From Chloroflexota bacterium (lineage in GTDB: Bacteria; Chloroflexota; Limnocylindria; QHBO01), in assembly GCA_013697395.1 (NCBI GenBank), contig JACCWY010000524.1:1-22312 (forward strand): 22,312 bases of DNA, in the 5' to 3' direction. Positions 14,179 through 21,698 of this stretch are shown in pieces. A program made the position numbers and the translations under genes. The first letter of the stretch is position 1. Every line of letters starts with the position of its first letter. The notes beneath the pieces were generated by a model that made no database searches, was not told where the DNA came from, and saw only the letters and a program-made list of their open reading frames with translations.

Positions 14179-15753
14179 TCACCCGGGCGGACCCGCTCCC
14201 TCGGCCTGCGCCTCGGGGCTCGCGCGGGTCGGGTTCCGGATCCCGACCGCGTTCACCGCCCCGCCCGCCACCAGCAGGCCGGCGGAGACGAGCATCGAAA
14301 GGTGAAAGGCGTCGGTGGACGCCTCGCGCGCCGCGTCGGCGAGCGCTGGATCGGTCCCCTCGGGCGTGCTCGTCAGCGGCTGGATCCGTTCGCGAACCCG
14401 CGGATCGTCGACGTCGAGGCCGGGCACGATGGCGGACAGGGTCGGGTAGAAGGTCGCGGTGATGGCGATGAAGAGCACGGCGCCGATGAGGGGCGGGCCG
14501 ACGCGGCTCACCGCGTTGTTGATGGCGGACCCGAGCCCGGCCTTCTGCACCGGCACCGAGCTCATGAGCGCCGTGGTCAGCGGCGCGACGACCATGCTGA
14601 TGCCGAGGCCGAAGAGGACGAGGCCGGGCAGGACGTCGACGGCCATCGCGACGGGCGGCAGCAGGCCGGCATCTGGCAGGCCGGCTCGCCACGGTGTCGA
14701 GTCGGCCGGGATGCGCGCGAGCCACAGCAGCCCCGCGGCCATGACGAGCGGGCCGATGGTCATGAACAGCCGCGGGCCGAACCGGGCGGAGAGCTGGCCC
14801 GCCGGCGTCGAGAGAAGGGTCAGCAGCAACGCCACCGGCACGCCGACGGCACCCGCCGCGACCGGCGAGTAGCCGAGCGCTCCCTGCAGGAAGAGCGACT
14901 GGAACGTGAAGGTCACGTAGAGCGCACCGTAGATCACGAACGTCGACAGGTTGACGACGGTGAAGTTGCGCGACGCGAACAGCTCGGGTGGCACGAGCGG
15001 GCTGCGGCGGGTGAGCATCAGGACGGGGATCGCGACCGTCGCGACCGCCCCGACGCCGAGCGCCACCCACGCGACGGGATCCTGCCAGTCCCGCTCCTGG
15101 CCGCGGGTGGCGCCGAAGGCGAGGCCGCCCACCCCGATCGCGATGACCGCCGCTCCCAGCCAGTCGAACCTGCCCGTGGCCTCCTCGTTGCGGCTCTCCG
15201 GCATGCTCCTGCTGGCCCACAGCGCAATCGCAATCAGCGGCACGTTGATGAGGAACGCCGCACGCCAGCTGACGGCCTGCACCAGGAGGCCGCCGACCAC
15301 CGGACCGATGATCGCGGTCGCGGATGTCCCGGACGCCCACAGGCCGATGGCGCGGCCGCGCTCCTCGCCGTCGAAGGCGGCGGTGATGATCGACAGGCTG
15401 GCCGGCACCAGGACGGCACCGAAGGCGGCCTGCACGATGCGTGCGCCGATGAGGACCTCCATGGTCGGCGCCAGCCCGCAGCCGACCGACGCGACGCCGA
15501 ACCCGGCCAGGCCGATCTGGAACATCCGCCGCCGGCCGTAGTAGTCGTTGAGCGCGCCGGCCAGGATCAGCAGCGCGGAGAGCACCGTGAAGTAGGCGCT
15601 GTTGACGTACGTCAGCCCTTCGAGCCGGGCCACGAAGGTCGCCGGCAGCTCCGCGCCGATCGACTCCAGCGCCACGTTCACGATCGTGCCGTCCAGGAAG
15701 ACGATCGCCGAGCCCAGGATGGTGGCGACCAGAATGGCAATGCGCTGGCTCAC
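14179..15753 (-). CDS. MFS drug exporter, DHA2 (14-helix) family
   Basis: This 524-residue protein is a proton-driven multidrug exporter of the EmrB/QacA type. Characteristic motifs are FLDGTIVNVALESIG in helix 1 (family motif D1), GALNDYYGRRRMFQIG (motif A, loop 2-3) and GPVVGGLLVQAVSWRAAFLINVP (motif C, helix 5). The length and hydrophobic profile fit 14 helices. A large outer loop near the C-terminal part (about DDPRVRERIQPL onward) precedes the last helix, and the tail is polar. GTG at 15753-15751 was preferred as start because it follows a TACGAT box by exactly 7 nt and places the first helix at the usual distance. ATGs at 15762 (overlapping the box) and 15789 (upstream of it) would not be on a transcript from that promoter. 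It diverges from the LacI gene with about 100 bp between. Confidence 0.92.
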   Translation of the reverse strand: MSQRIAILVATILGSAIVFLDGTIVNVALESIGAELPATFVARLEGLTYVNSAYFTVLSALLILAGALNDYYGRRRMFQIGLAGFGVASVGCGLAPTMEVLIGARIVQAAFGAVLVPASLSIITAAFDGEERGRAIGLWASGTSATAIIGPVVGGLLVQAVSWRAAFLINVPLIAIALWASRSMPESRNEEATGRFDWLGAAVIAIGVGGLAFGATRGQERDWQDPVAWVALGVGAVATVAIPVLMLTRRSPLVPPELFASRNFTVVNLSTFVIYGALYVTFTFQSLFLQGALGYSPVAAGAVGVPVALLLTLLSTPAGQLSARFGPRLFMTIGPLVMAAGLLWLARIPADSTPWRAGLPDAGLLPPVAMAVDVLPGLVLFGLGISMVVAPLTTALMSSVPVQKAGLGSAINNAVSRVGPPLIGAVLFIAITATFYPTLSAIVPGLDVDDPRVRERIQPLTSTPEGTDPALADAAREASTDAFHLSMLVSAGLLVAGGAVNAVGIRNPTRASPEAQAEGAGPPG

Positions 15754-15760
15754 GCCCGAC

Positions 15761-15766
15761 ATCGTA
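15761..15766 (-). promoter_or_regulatory. Probable -10 box TACGAT for the leaderless MFS gene
   Basis: On the minus strand TACGAT is followed by 7 nt (GTCGGGC) and an in-frame GTG at 15753-15751. It is the same hexamer and spacing as before the MOSC-GNAT gene. Confidence 0.45.
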
Positions 15767-15857
15767 CGACGCAACGGCGATCGGGCCATGCCGCCGGCGC
15801 AGGCAGGTCAGCTTCTGGGCGCGCGACCGGCACGCATCCTGCTGCTGTCTGCCCGTT

Positions 15858-16901
15858 GTGAAAGCGCTTACATCGCCGGCCCTGCGGCGACGGCGGTCGG
15901 CGACCATCTACGAGGTGGCACGGCAAGCCGGCGTGTCGATCGCCACCGTCTCCCGCGTCCACCGCGACGCGAGCCTCGTGGCGCCCGCGACCCGCGAGCG
16001 CGTCCACCGCGCGGTGGCGGAGCTCGACTACCGTCCGAGCCGGCTGGGGCGATCGCTGGCGCACGGCCAGCACGACGCTACCGGCATCGTCTTCCCCGAC
16101 CTGTCCGGGCCGTACTACTCCGCCGTCATCCTCGGCTACGAGGAAGCGTCCTCGGCGGAGGACCAGAGCGTCCTGATCATGGCCACCCACCGGCGGGCCG
16201 CGTCGACGAGGCAGGTCCTCGATCTCGCGGACCGCGTGGACGGCATCGTCCTGTTCGGCCGGACGGTGGACGACGAGGTGGTCGAGGCGCTCGAACGCCG
16301 GCGCGTCCCGGTCGTGCTGCTCGCGCGCCCCATCGCCGGCGGCGCCGACAGCGTTCGCGCGGAGAGCCGGTCGACCGCGATAGCGCTCACGACTCACCTG
16401 TTCGAGCACGATTACCAGCGCGTCGCCTTCCTGGGCGACCCGCACGGATCCCCCGACGCCGCCGAGCGTTGGGACGGGTTCCTCGACGCGCATCGCGCCG
16501 ATCGTCGGCGGCCGTGGCGATCGGCCATCCCCTGCGGGTTCCGCGAGGAGGACGGTCGAGGCGCCGCGAGCGAGCTGCTGGCCGCAGCCAATCGGCCCGA
16601 CGCGATCGTATGCGCGAACGACGAGATCGCGATGGGCGTCCTGGCAGCGGCCCGCGCCCGGGACCTGGCCGTGCCCGATGACCTGGCCGTCACCGGCTGG
16701 GATGACATTCCGGCGGCTCGCCACCTGGCGCCGCCGTTGACGACCGTGCGGCAGCCGATGCTCGATCTCGGCCGCCGCGCGGCCGAGCTGTTGCGAGACC
16801 GCATCACGACGCATCGAACCGAGCCTCAGCACGAGCTCCTGCCAACCGAGCTGGTCGTTCGCTCGAGCTGCGGATGCAGCCACGATACGAAGGAGGAATA
16901 G
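15858..16901 (+). CDS. LacI-family transcriptional regulator of the sugar operon
   Basis: The 347-residue repressor has an N-terminal LacI helix-turn-helix, SATIYEVARQAGVSIATVSRV (about residues 14-34), and a hinge region (YRPSRLGRSLAHG, about 57-69). A periplasmic-binding-protein-like effector domain follows, with ATGIVFPDLSGPYYSAVI at its start, PDAIVCANDEIAMGVL near residue 250, and LAVTGWDDIPAARHLAPPLTTVRQP, all typical. The GTG at 15858 gives a 13-residue basic extension before the HTH; no other start preserves the whole HTH. The start codon is overlapped by a LacI-type operator (15859-15872), which suggests autoregulation. The gene ends 4 nt before the binding-protein gene, whose Shine-Dalgarno lies in its last codons, so the regulator is probably co-transcribed with the transporter it controls. 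The inducer is likely an oligosaccharide. Confidence 0.92.
   Translation: MKALTSPALRRRRSATIYEVARQAGVSIATVSRVHRDASLVAPATRERVHRAVAELDYRPSRLGRSLAHGQHDATGIVFPDLSGPYYSAVILGYEEASSAEDQSVLIMATHRRAASTRQVLDLADRVDGIVLFGRTVDDEVVEALERRRVPVVLLARPIAGGADSVRAESRSTAIALTTHLFEHDYQRVAFLGDPHGSPDAAERWDGFLDAHRADRRRPWRSAIPCGFREEDGRGAASELLAAANRPDAIVCANDEIAMGVLAAARARDLAVPDDLAVTGWDDIPAARHLAPPLTTVRQPMLDLGRRAAELLRDRITTHRTEPQHELLPTELVVRSSCGCSHDTKEE
15859..15872 (+). promoter_or_regulatory. LacI-type operator overlapping the lacI-family start codon
   Basis: The 14-mer TGAAAGCGCTTACA contains a perfect AAGCGCTT core (15862-15869) and is symmetric at 6 of 7 paired positions. It fits the TGWAARCGCTTWCA-like operators of many LacI-family regulators. 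It is the only such site noticed in the window. Its position implies repression of the operon by blocking initiation or early elongation. Confidence 0.7.
16890..16896 (+). promoter_or_regulatory. Strong ribosome binding site AAGGAGG for the sugar-binding protein
   Basis: AAGGAGG within the last codons of the regulator gene ends 9 nt before the ATG at 16906. It is the strongest Shine-Dalgarno seen in the window and suits a highly expressed binding protein. Confidence 0.75.
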
Positions 16902-16905
16902 AGGA

Positions 16906-18189
16906 ATGACCAGCAGACGATCGGCGTGGGCCGCGCTCGCGGCGCTCGCGATGATGTTCTCGCTCTCGGCGTGCGGCCGCGGCGACGGGGAGGGCGACGC
17001 GGCGAGCCCCGGCGGCGCCGCATCCCAGGCGCCGGAGGTCGACACCGGGGCGGCCAGCGGCGACGTGACGGTGTGGGCAATGGGCACCGAGGGCGAGAAC
17101 CTCCAGGTCGTGGCGGACGCGTTCATGGAGGAGAACCCCGACATCGCCGTCGAGGTGACCGCCGTCCCGTTCGACGCTGCCCACGACCGCATCGTCGCCG
17201 CCATCGCCGGTGGCGAGGGACCCGACGTCACGCAGATCGGCACCACGTGGATGGGCGAGTTCGCAACGCTCGGCGGCCTCGATCCCACTCCGTCGAACAT
17301 CGACCCCTCGGCGTTCTTCGAAGGAGCCTGGAATACGACGGTCGTGGACGGAACCTCGTACGGCGTCCCGTGGTACGTCGAGACGCGACTCGTCTACTAC
17401 CGCACCGACCTCGCTGAGGAAGGCGGCGTCACGGAGCCGCCGGCGACCTGGGACGACCTCAAGGCCCTGGCCGAAGGGATCCAGGGCGCGGGTGCCGAGT
17501 ACGGCATCAACCTGCAGCCCGGCGGAACCGGCTCATGGCAGACCTTCATGCCCTTCTTCTGGCAGGCGGGCGGCGAGATCATGGACGCCGACGGCAACTT
17601 CACGCTCGACGGCGAACCGTGCGTCGAGGCGCTCACGTACTACGATTCGTACTTCGAAGAGGGCCTGACGGCAGCCGCGGCCGGCGATGTGCCGCTCGAG
17701 GGCCAGTTCGCCAACGGTGACGTCGGCGCGTTCATCAGTGGCCCGTGGATGGTCGGAATCGTGACCGATGCCGGCGCTGATCCGGAGACCTGGACGGTCG
17801 CACACCAGCCGACCGAGGAGGCCGGCACATCGTTCGTCGGCGGTAGCAATCTGGGCGTACTGGCGGACTCGGACAACAAGGAGGCCGCCTGGGCCTTCAT
17901 CGAGTACCTCTCGCAGCCCGAGGTCCAGGTCACGTGGTACGAAACCGTCAGCGACCTCCCCTCGGTCCAGTCCGCCTGGGACGACGAGGCCCTGGCCGGC
18001 GATGAGCTCCTGGCTGCGTTCGGCGATCAGCTCGCCGACGCCAAGGCACCGCCGGCGATCGCCACCTGGGAGGAGGTCGCGGCCGAGATCGACGCCGTCA
18101 TCGAGCAGGTCACCGTGGGCGACATGACGCCCGAGGACGGCTGCCCGGCGATGCAGGAAGCGGCCGACGCCATCGGTACCGGCGGCTAG
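16906..18189 (+). CDS. Sugar ABC transporter substrate-binding lipoprotein
   Basis: The 427-residue protein is an extracellular solute-binding protein of family 1 (MalE/UgpB type). It has a lipoprotein signal with lipobox LSAC (Cys near residue 23), then an acidic Gly/Ala-rich tether to about residue 45. The binding fold begins at DVTVWAMGTEGENLQVVADAF. Family features include AHDRIVAAIAGGEGPDVTQIGTTWMGEFA (about 85-113), YGVPWYVETRLVYYRTDL (about 148-165), GAFISGPWMVGI (about 272-283) and FVGGSNLGVLADSDNKEAAWAFIEYLSQPE. The many aromatic residues in the cleft region (WQTFMPFFWQ) suit an oligosaccharide ligand. It is the first transporter gene after the regulator and precedes two permease genes. 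The exact sugar is not readable from the sequence. Confidence 0.94.
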   Translation: MTSRRSAWAALAALAMMFSLSACGRGDGEGDAASPGGAASQAPEVDTGAASGDVTVWAMGTEGENLQVVADAFMEENPDIAVEVTAVPFDAAHDRIVAAIAGGEGPDVTQIGTTWMGEFATLGGLDPTPSNIDPSAFFEGAWNTTVVDGTSYGVPWYVETRLVYYRTDLAEEGGVTEPPATWDDLKALAEGIQGAGAEYGINLQPGGTGSWQTFMPFFWQAGGEIMDADGNFTLDGEPCVEALTYYDSYFEEGLTAAAAGDVPLEGQFANGDVGAFISGPWMVGIVTDAGADPETWTVAHQPTEEAGTSFVGGSNLGVLADSDNKEAAWAFIEYLSQPEVQVTWYETVSDLPSVQSAWDDEALAGDELLAAFGDQLADAKAPPAIATWEEVAAEIDAVIEQVTVGDMTPEDGCPAMQEAADAIGTGG

Positions 18190-18192
18190 CGC

Positions 18193-19125
18193 GTGAGCAC
18201 CTCGTCAGGGGCCATGGGTGCGGGGCGTCCCGCATCCATGGCCGGCCGGTCGCACCTGCGGGAAAGCCTGGTGGCGTGGAGCTTCGCGCTTCCGTTCCTC
18301 CTCCTCTTCCTCATCTTCATGGCCGGCCCCATCACGGCCGCCCTCATCACCAGCTTCACCGACCTGCGAGTCACCGATATTCGAAACCCGCTGTCGGTCG
18401 ATTTCGTGGGGATGCAGAACTATCTCGACGTCCTGGGCGATGCGCGGTTCCAGAAGGCTGCCGCCAACACCGCGGTCTTCGTGCTCGTTGGCGTGCCGCT
18501 CACCATGGCCCTCGGCCTTGCCGCGGCGGTCGGCCTCAACCAGCAGATCGTGCGGTTTCGCACGTTCTTCCGGGTCGGCTTCTACCTGCCGGTTGTCACG
18601 AGCATCGTCGCCATCGCGGTTGTCTGGCGCCTCCTGCTGGGGACCGAGGCAGGGCTCGTCAACGGGATCCTGGCCGGCTTCGGAGTCGATGGGCCCGGTT
18701 GGCTGACGGACGAGCGCTACGCGCTGTGGTCGATCATCGCGATGGCTGCCTGGCGCAACCTCGGCTTTCTGATGGTCATCTTCCTGGCGGGCCTGCAGAC
18801 CATCCCCGGAGATCTGTACGAGGCGGCCGAGGTCGACGGCGCCAACCGATGGCAGCGCTTCAGGAGTATCACCCTGCCGCTCATGCGGCCGACACTGCTC
18901 TTCGGCGCGGTCATCACCGGAATCGGCTACGTGCAGTTCTTCGAAGAGGTGTACGTCATGACGGAGGGCGGCCCGTTGAACTCCACGCTCTCCCTGGCGC
19001 TCTATGCCTACGACCAGTTCAGCTTCGGCAACTACGGCTACACCGCCGCGATCGCGTTCATCCTGTTCCTGGCGATCGCAATGCTGACCCTGATCCAGTT
19101 CCGGCTCTTCCGGACGGAAACGTGA
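18193..19125 (+). CDS. Sugar ABC transporter permease, MalF type
   Basis: The 310-residue protein is one of two membrane channel subunits of a CUT1-family importer. It has a polar N-terminus (about residues 1-28) and about six membrane helices starting with FALPFLLLFLIFMAGPI. The cytoplasmic coupling motif that docks to the ATPase is clear: YEAAEVDGANRWQRFRSITLPLMRP (about residues 212-236). The GTG at 18193 lies 3 nt after the binding-protein stop; an in-frame ATG at 18214 with AGGGG just before it is a possible alternative. The next permease starts 10 nt after its stop. No ATPase gene occurs in the operon. Confidence 0.92.
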   Translation: MSTSSGAMGAGRPASMAGRSHLRESLVAWSFALPFLLLFLIFMAGPITAALITSFTDLRVTDIRNPLSVDFVGMQNYLDVLGDARFQKAAANTAVFVLVGVPLTMALGLAAAVGLNQQIVRFRTFFRVGFYLPVVTSIVAIAVVWRLLLGTEAGLVNGILAGFGVDGPGWLTDERYALWSIIAMAAWRNLGFLMVIFLAGLQTIPGDLYEAAEVDGANRWQRFRSITLPLMRPTLLFGAVITGIGYVQFFEEVYVMTEGGPLNSTLSLALYAYDQFSFGNYGYTAAIAFILFLAIAMLTLIQFRLFRTET

Positions 19126-19135
19126 GGGGGCATCG

Positions 19136-20017
19136 ATGAGCACCCTCGCTCCGGCCCGGAACAGCTCGTCCGCAGACATCTCGACCCAGTCCCACCCCCG
19201 CGGCGGCGGAAGTGGCTGGTGGCTCTATGTGCTGCTCGGCATCGGGATCCTCCTGCTCGTCGGACCGTTCATCTGGATGGTTCTCGGCTCGATCAAGACC
19301 ACCGGCGAGCTGCGCCAGGTACCGCCGACCTGGCTGCCGCAGAACCCGACGCTCTCCAACTACACCGAATTGCTCGATCGGCTCAACTTCGCGCGCTTCT
19401 TCCTCAATTCGGCGGTCGTTGCGGCGGCCGTGACGGCCGGCAACGTGATCTTCTGCTCGATGCTCGGCTATGCGCTCGCGAAGCTCCAGTTCCCGGGTAA
19501 GCGGATCCTGTTCGCAGTGGTCCTCGGCACGCTCATGGTGCCGGCCATCGTGACCTTCATGCCGCTCTTCGTGCTCGTCGCGAACCTGAACCTGGTGAAC
19601 ACCCACGCCGGCCTGATCCTCCCCTTCCTAGTGGGCGCGTTCGGGGTCTTCCTGATGCGCCAGTTCATCGGCGGCATCCCGGATGAGCTCCTCGATGCGG
19701 CACGGGTCGACGGGGCCGGTGAGCACTACATCTTCTGGCGGATCGTGATGCCGCTCTGCGGTCCGGCCATCGCGACACTGACCATCCTCACCTTCCTCGG
19801 CAGCTGGAACAGCTTCCTCTGGCCGCTGGTGGTGGCCAACACCGAGGACATGTACACCCTGCCGGTCGCGATCGCGTTGTTCGCAACCGGGCAACAGGAG
19901 ACCAACATCGCCCTCCTCATGGCGGGGTCGGTCGTGGTCATCCTGCCGGTCCTCATCGTCTTCATCCTGCTCCAGCGCTATTTCACCCAGGGCATCGCCA
20001 TGACCGGTATCAAGTAG
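19136..20017 (+). CDS. Sugar ABC transporter permease, MalG type
   Basis: The 293-residue protein is the second channel subunit of the importer. It has a polar N-terminus, a first helix LYVLLGIGILLLVGPFIWMVLGS, the extracellular loop with LPQNPTLSNYTELL typical of MalG-like permeases, and six helices in all. The coupling motif is DAARVDGAGEHYIFWRIVMPLCGP (about residues 186-209). The C-terminal residues FTQGIAMTGIK are the nearly invariant end of this family. GAGGGG shortly upstream serves as ribosome site for the ATG at 19136. It is followed after 30 nt by the secreted hydrolase gene. Confidence 0.94.
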   Translation: MSTLAPARNSSSADISTQSHPRGGGSGWWLYVLLGIGILLLVGPFIWMVLGSIKTTGELRQVPPTWLPQNPTLSNYTELLDRLNFARFFLNSAVVAAAVTAGNVIFCSMLGYALAKLQFPGKRILFAVVLGTLMVPAIVTFMPLFVLVANLNLVNTHAGLILPFLVGAFGVFLMRQFIGGIPDELLDAARVDGAGEHYIFWRIVMPLCGPAIATLTILTFLGSWNSFLWPLVVANTEDMYTLPVAIALFATGQQETNIALLMAGSVVVILPVLIVFILLQRYFTQGIAMTGIK

Positions 20018-20047
20018 TCCGCAACCGAACCACACATGGGGAATCTG

Positions 20048-21685
20048 ATGGGACCGATCGCTCGCCGCGCCACTCCGTTGGCGCTCACCGCTCTCCTGAC
20101 CGCGACGCTCATGCTGCCCGCCGCCGCCGTTGCGAAGACGGACCGCGCGGCGACGCTGAGCCGATGGGCGACCGACACGTGGACAAGCTTCGTCGCGATG
20201 ACGAATCCACAGACCGGTCTGCCCTCCGACAACATCGACGGCAACCTCGATCCGGCGACGAGGTCGCGCTTCACGTCGCCAACGAACATCGCGATGTACA
20301 TCTGGGCCACGCTCGCCGCCCGCGACCTCCAGATCATCAAGCCGTCCGAGGCGCGTGATCGCATCGCCGCCACGCTGACGAGCATCGAGCGGATGGAGGT
20401 GCATGAGGCGTCCGGGCAGTACTACAACTGGTACAACCCCGACACGCTCGAGAAGCTGACGGTGTGGCCGGTCGACGGCAGTCCGGTGCACCCCTTCCTC
20501 TCGAGCGTGGACAACGGGTGGCTCGCCTCGGCGTTGCTGATGGTCGCCAACGGCGCCGTGCCGCAGCTCCGCGACCGCGCCGGGGCGCTCGCCCGCGGGA
20601 TGGACTTCGGGTTCTACTACGATCCGGCCGCGAACCCGGACGCCGGGACGGGCCAGATCCGGGGCGGATATTGGCCTGAGGTGCCGATCGGCCAGGGTGC
20701 CAGGCCGACCAACAGCCCAGGCGAGTGCATCGTTCGACGGCCGGCCGACCCGAATGCGGTGCCCCCGCGGCCGGAGGCGGACCCGGCGTTCGCCGGCTGG
20801 ACATGCCACCACTACGGCGCCTTCAACACCGAGCCTCGAATCGCCAGCTATATCGGCATCGCGCTGGGACAGATCCCGGCCGAGCACTACTTCGGTGGCT
20901 GGCGCACGTTCCCCGACACGTGCCCGTGGAACTGGCCCGAGACGCGTCCGATCGGAGAGTGGGTGGACTACGTCGTCGACGGCAAGACACTTCACGTCTT
21001 CGAGGGGGCCTATGCCTACGACGACCAGCTCGTGGTACCAACCTGGGGCGGCAGCTCGTTCGAGGCCTTCATGGTCCCGCTCGTCGTGCCCGAGGAGGAG
21101 TGGGGACCGGCCAGCTGGGGCGTGACCCATCCCCTGTACGCCGAGGCGATGATCGAGTACGGCCTTGATGAGGCGGGGTACGGCTACTGGGGCTTCAGCC
21201 CGTCGTCAGATCCGATGGTGGACGGCGGCTACCGCGAGTACGGGATCGACTATGTCGGGATGGAGCCGAACGGCTACACCTCCGACGTTCAGAAGCTGAC
21301 CCTCGCCAACGAGGGGTGGGACGATCCGACGTGCTCGCGCCCCGCCACCGAGATCGCGGCCTACGGGCACGGGGTGGTGACGCCACACGCGGCGGCCATC
21401 GCACTCGACTTCGCGCCGGAAGCGGCCGTTGAGAACCTCGTCAACCTCGAGACCGACTTCCCCGGCCTGTATGGCGCCGGTGGCTTCAAGGACGCGGTCA
21501 ACGTGGCGACGGGCGACGTGGCGGATCGCTACCTGTCGCTCGACCAGGGCATGCTGATGGCGGCGATCGCAAATGAGCTGCGCAATGACCGGCTGCAGCG
21601 CTATTTCAGCCGTGGTGCGGTCGAGCATGCGCTCCGCCCTCTCATGGCGATGGAGGAGTTCGGGGCCGGCCGGATCGCGGAGTGA
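20048..21685 (+). CDS. Secreted glucoamylase-like / GH144-like glycoside hydrolase
   Basis: This 545-residue protein starts with a signal peptide (RR, a hydrophobic run, then AAAVAKT near residue 30). The mature part resembles the COG5368 glucoamylase-like group that includes DUF3131 and GH144 enzymes. Matching features are LPSDNI followed by TSPTNIAMYIWATLAARDL, the turn QYYNWYNPDTL, FLSSVDNGWLASALLMV, a run with GGSSFEAFMVPLVV, and a late YGAGGFKDAVN...YLSLDQGMLMAAIANEL motif. This is an (alpha/alpha)6-barrel group; characterised members cut beta-1,2-glucans, among others. The acidic residues of SVDNGW and the EAF motif are candidate functional positions. The enzyme probably trims an outside polysaccharide for the adjacent importer. 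The start at 20048 has GGGGA upstream; ATG 20036 in frame is an alternative adding four residues. Confidence 0.72.
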   Translation: MGPIARRATPLALTALLTATLMLPAAAVAKTDRAATLSRWATDTWTSFVAMTNPQTGLPSDNIDGNLDPATRSRFTSPTNIAMYIWATLAARDLQIIKPSEARDRIAATLTSIERMEVHEASGQYYNWYNPDTLEKLTVWPVDGSPVHPFLSSVDNGWLASALLMVANGAVPQLRDRAGALARGMDFGFYYDPAANPDAGTGQIRGGYWPEVPIGQGARPTNSPGECIVRRPADPNAVPPRPEADPAFAGWTCHHYGAFNTEPRIASYIGIALGQIPAEHYFGGWRTFPDTCPWNWPETRPIGEWVDYVVDGKTLHVFEGAYAYDDQLVVPTWGGSSFEAFMVPLVVPEEEWGPASWGVTHPLYAEAMIEYGLDEAGYGYWGFSPSSDPMVDGGYREYGIDYVGMEPNGYTSDVQKLTLANEGWDDPTCSRPATEIAAYGHGVVTPHAAAIALDFAPEAAVENLVNLETDFPGLYGAGGFKDAVNVATGDVADRYLSLDQGMLMAAIANELRNDRLQRYFSRGAVEHALRPLMAMEEFGAGRIAE

Positions 21686-21698
21686 CAGGCTCCTCGTC

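Noticed and set aside
14161..14180. GC-rich imperfect palindrome centred on CCCGGCCGGG between the Eis-like and MFS genes
   Set aside because: It could be a shared terminator hairpin, but it lacks a U-tract on either strand and such palindromes are common at this GC content.
14101..15861. Long open frame of 586 codons on the plus strand, antisense to the MFS exporter
   Set aside because: It has the same shadow composition, and the exporter on the other strand has all family motifs.
15902..15917. GACCAT followed by 7 nt and GTG inside the LacI-family gene, matching the leaderless pattern
   Set aside because: Starting at this GTG would remove the first part of the helix-turn-helix (TIYE). The match is taken as chance and shows that the pattern alone is not proof.
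19628..21130. Minus-strand frame of 500 codons across the MalG-type permease and hydrolase genes
   Set aside because: It has antisense composition and crosses the boundary of two well-supported plus-strand genes.
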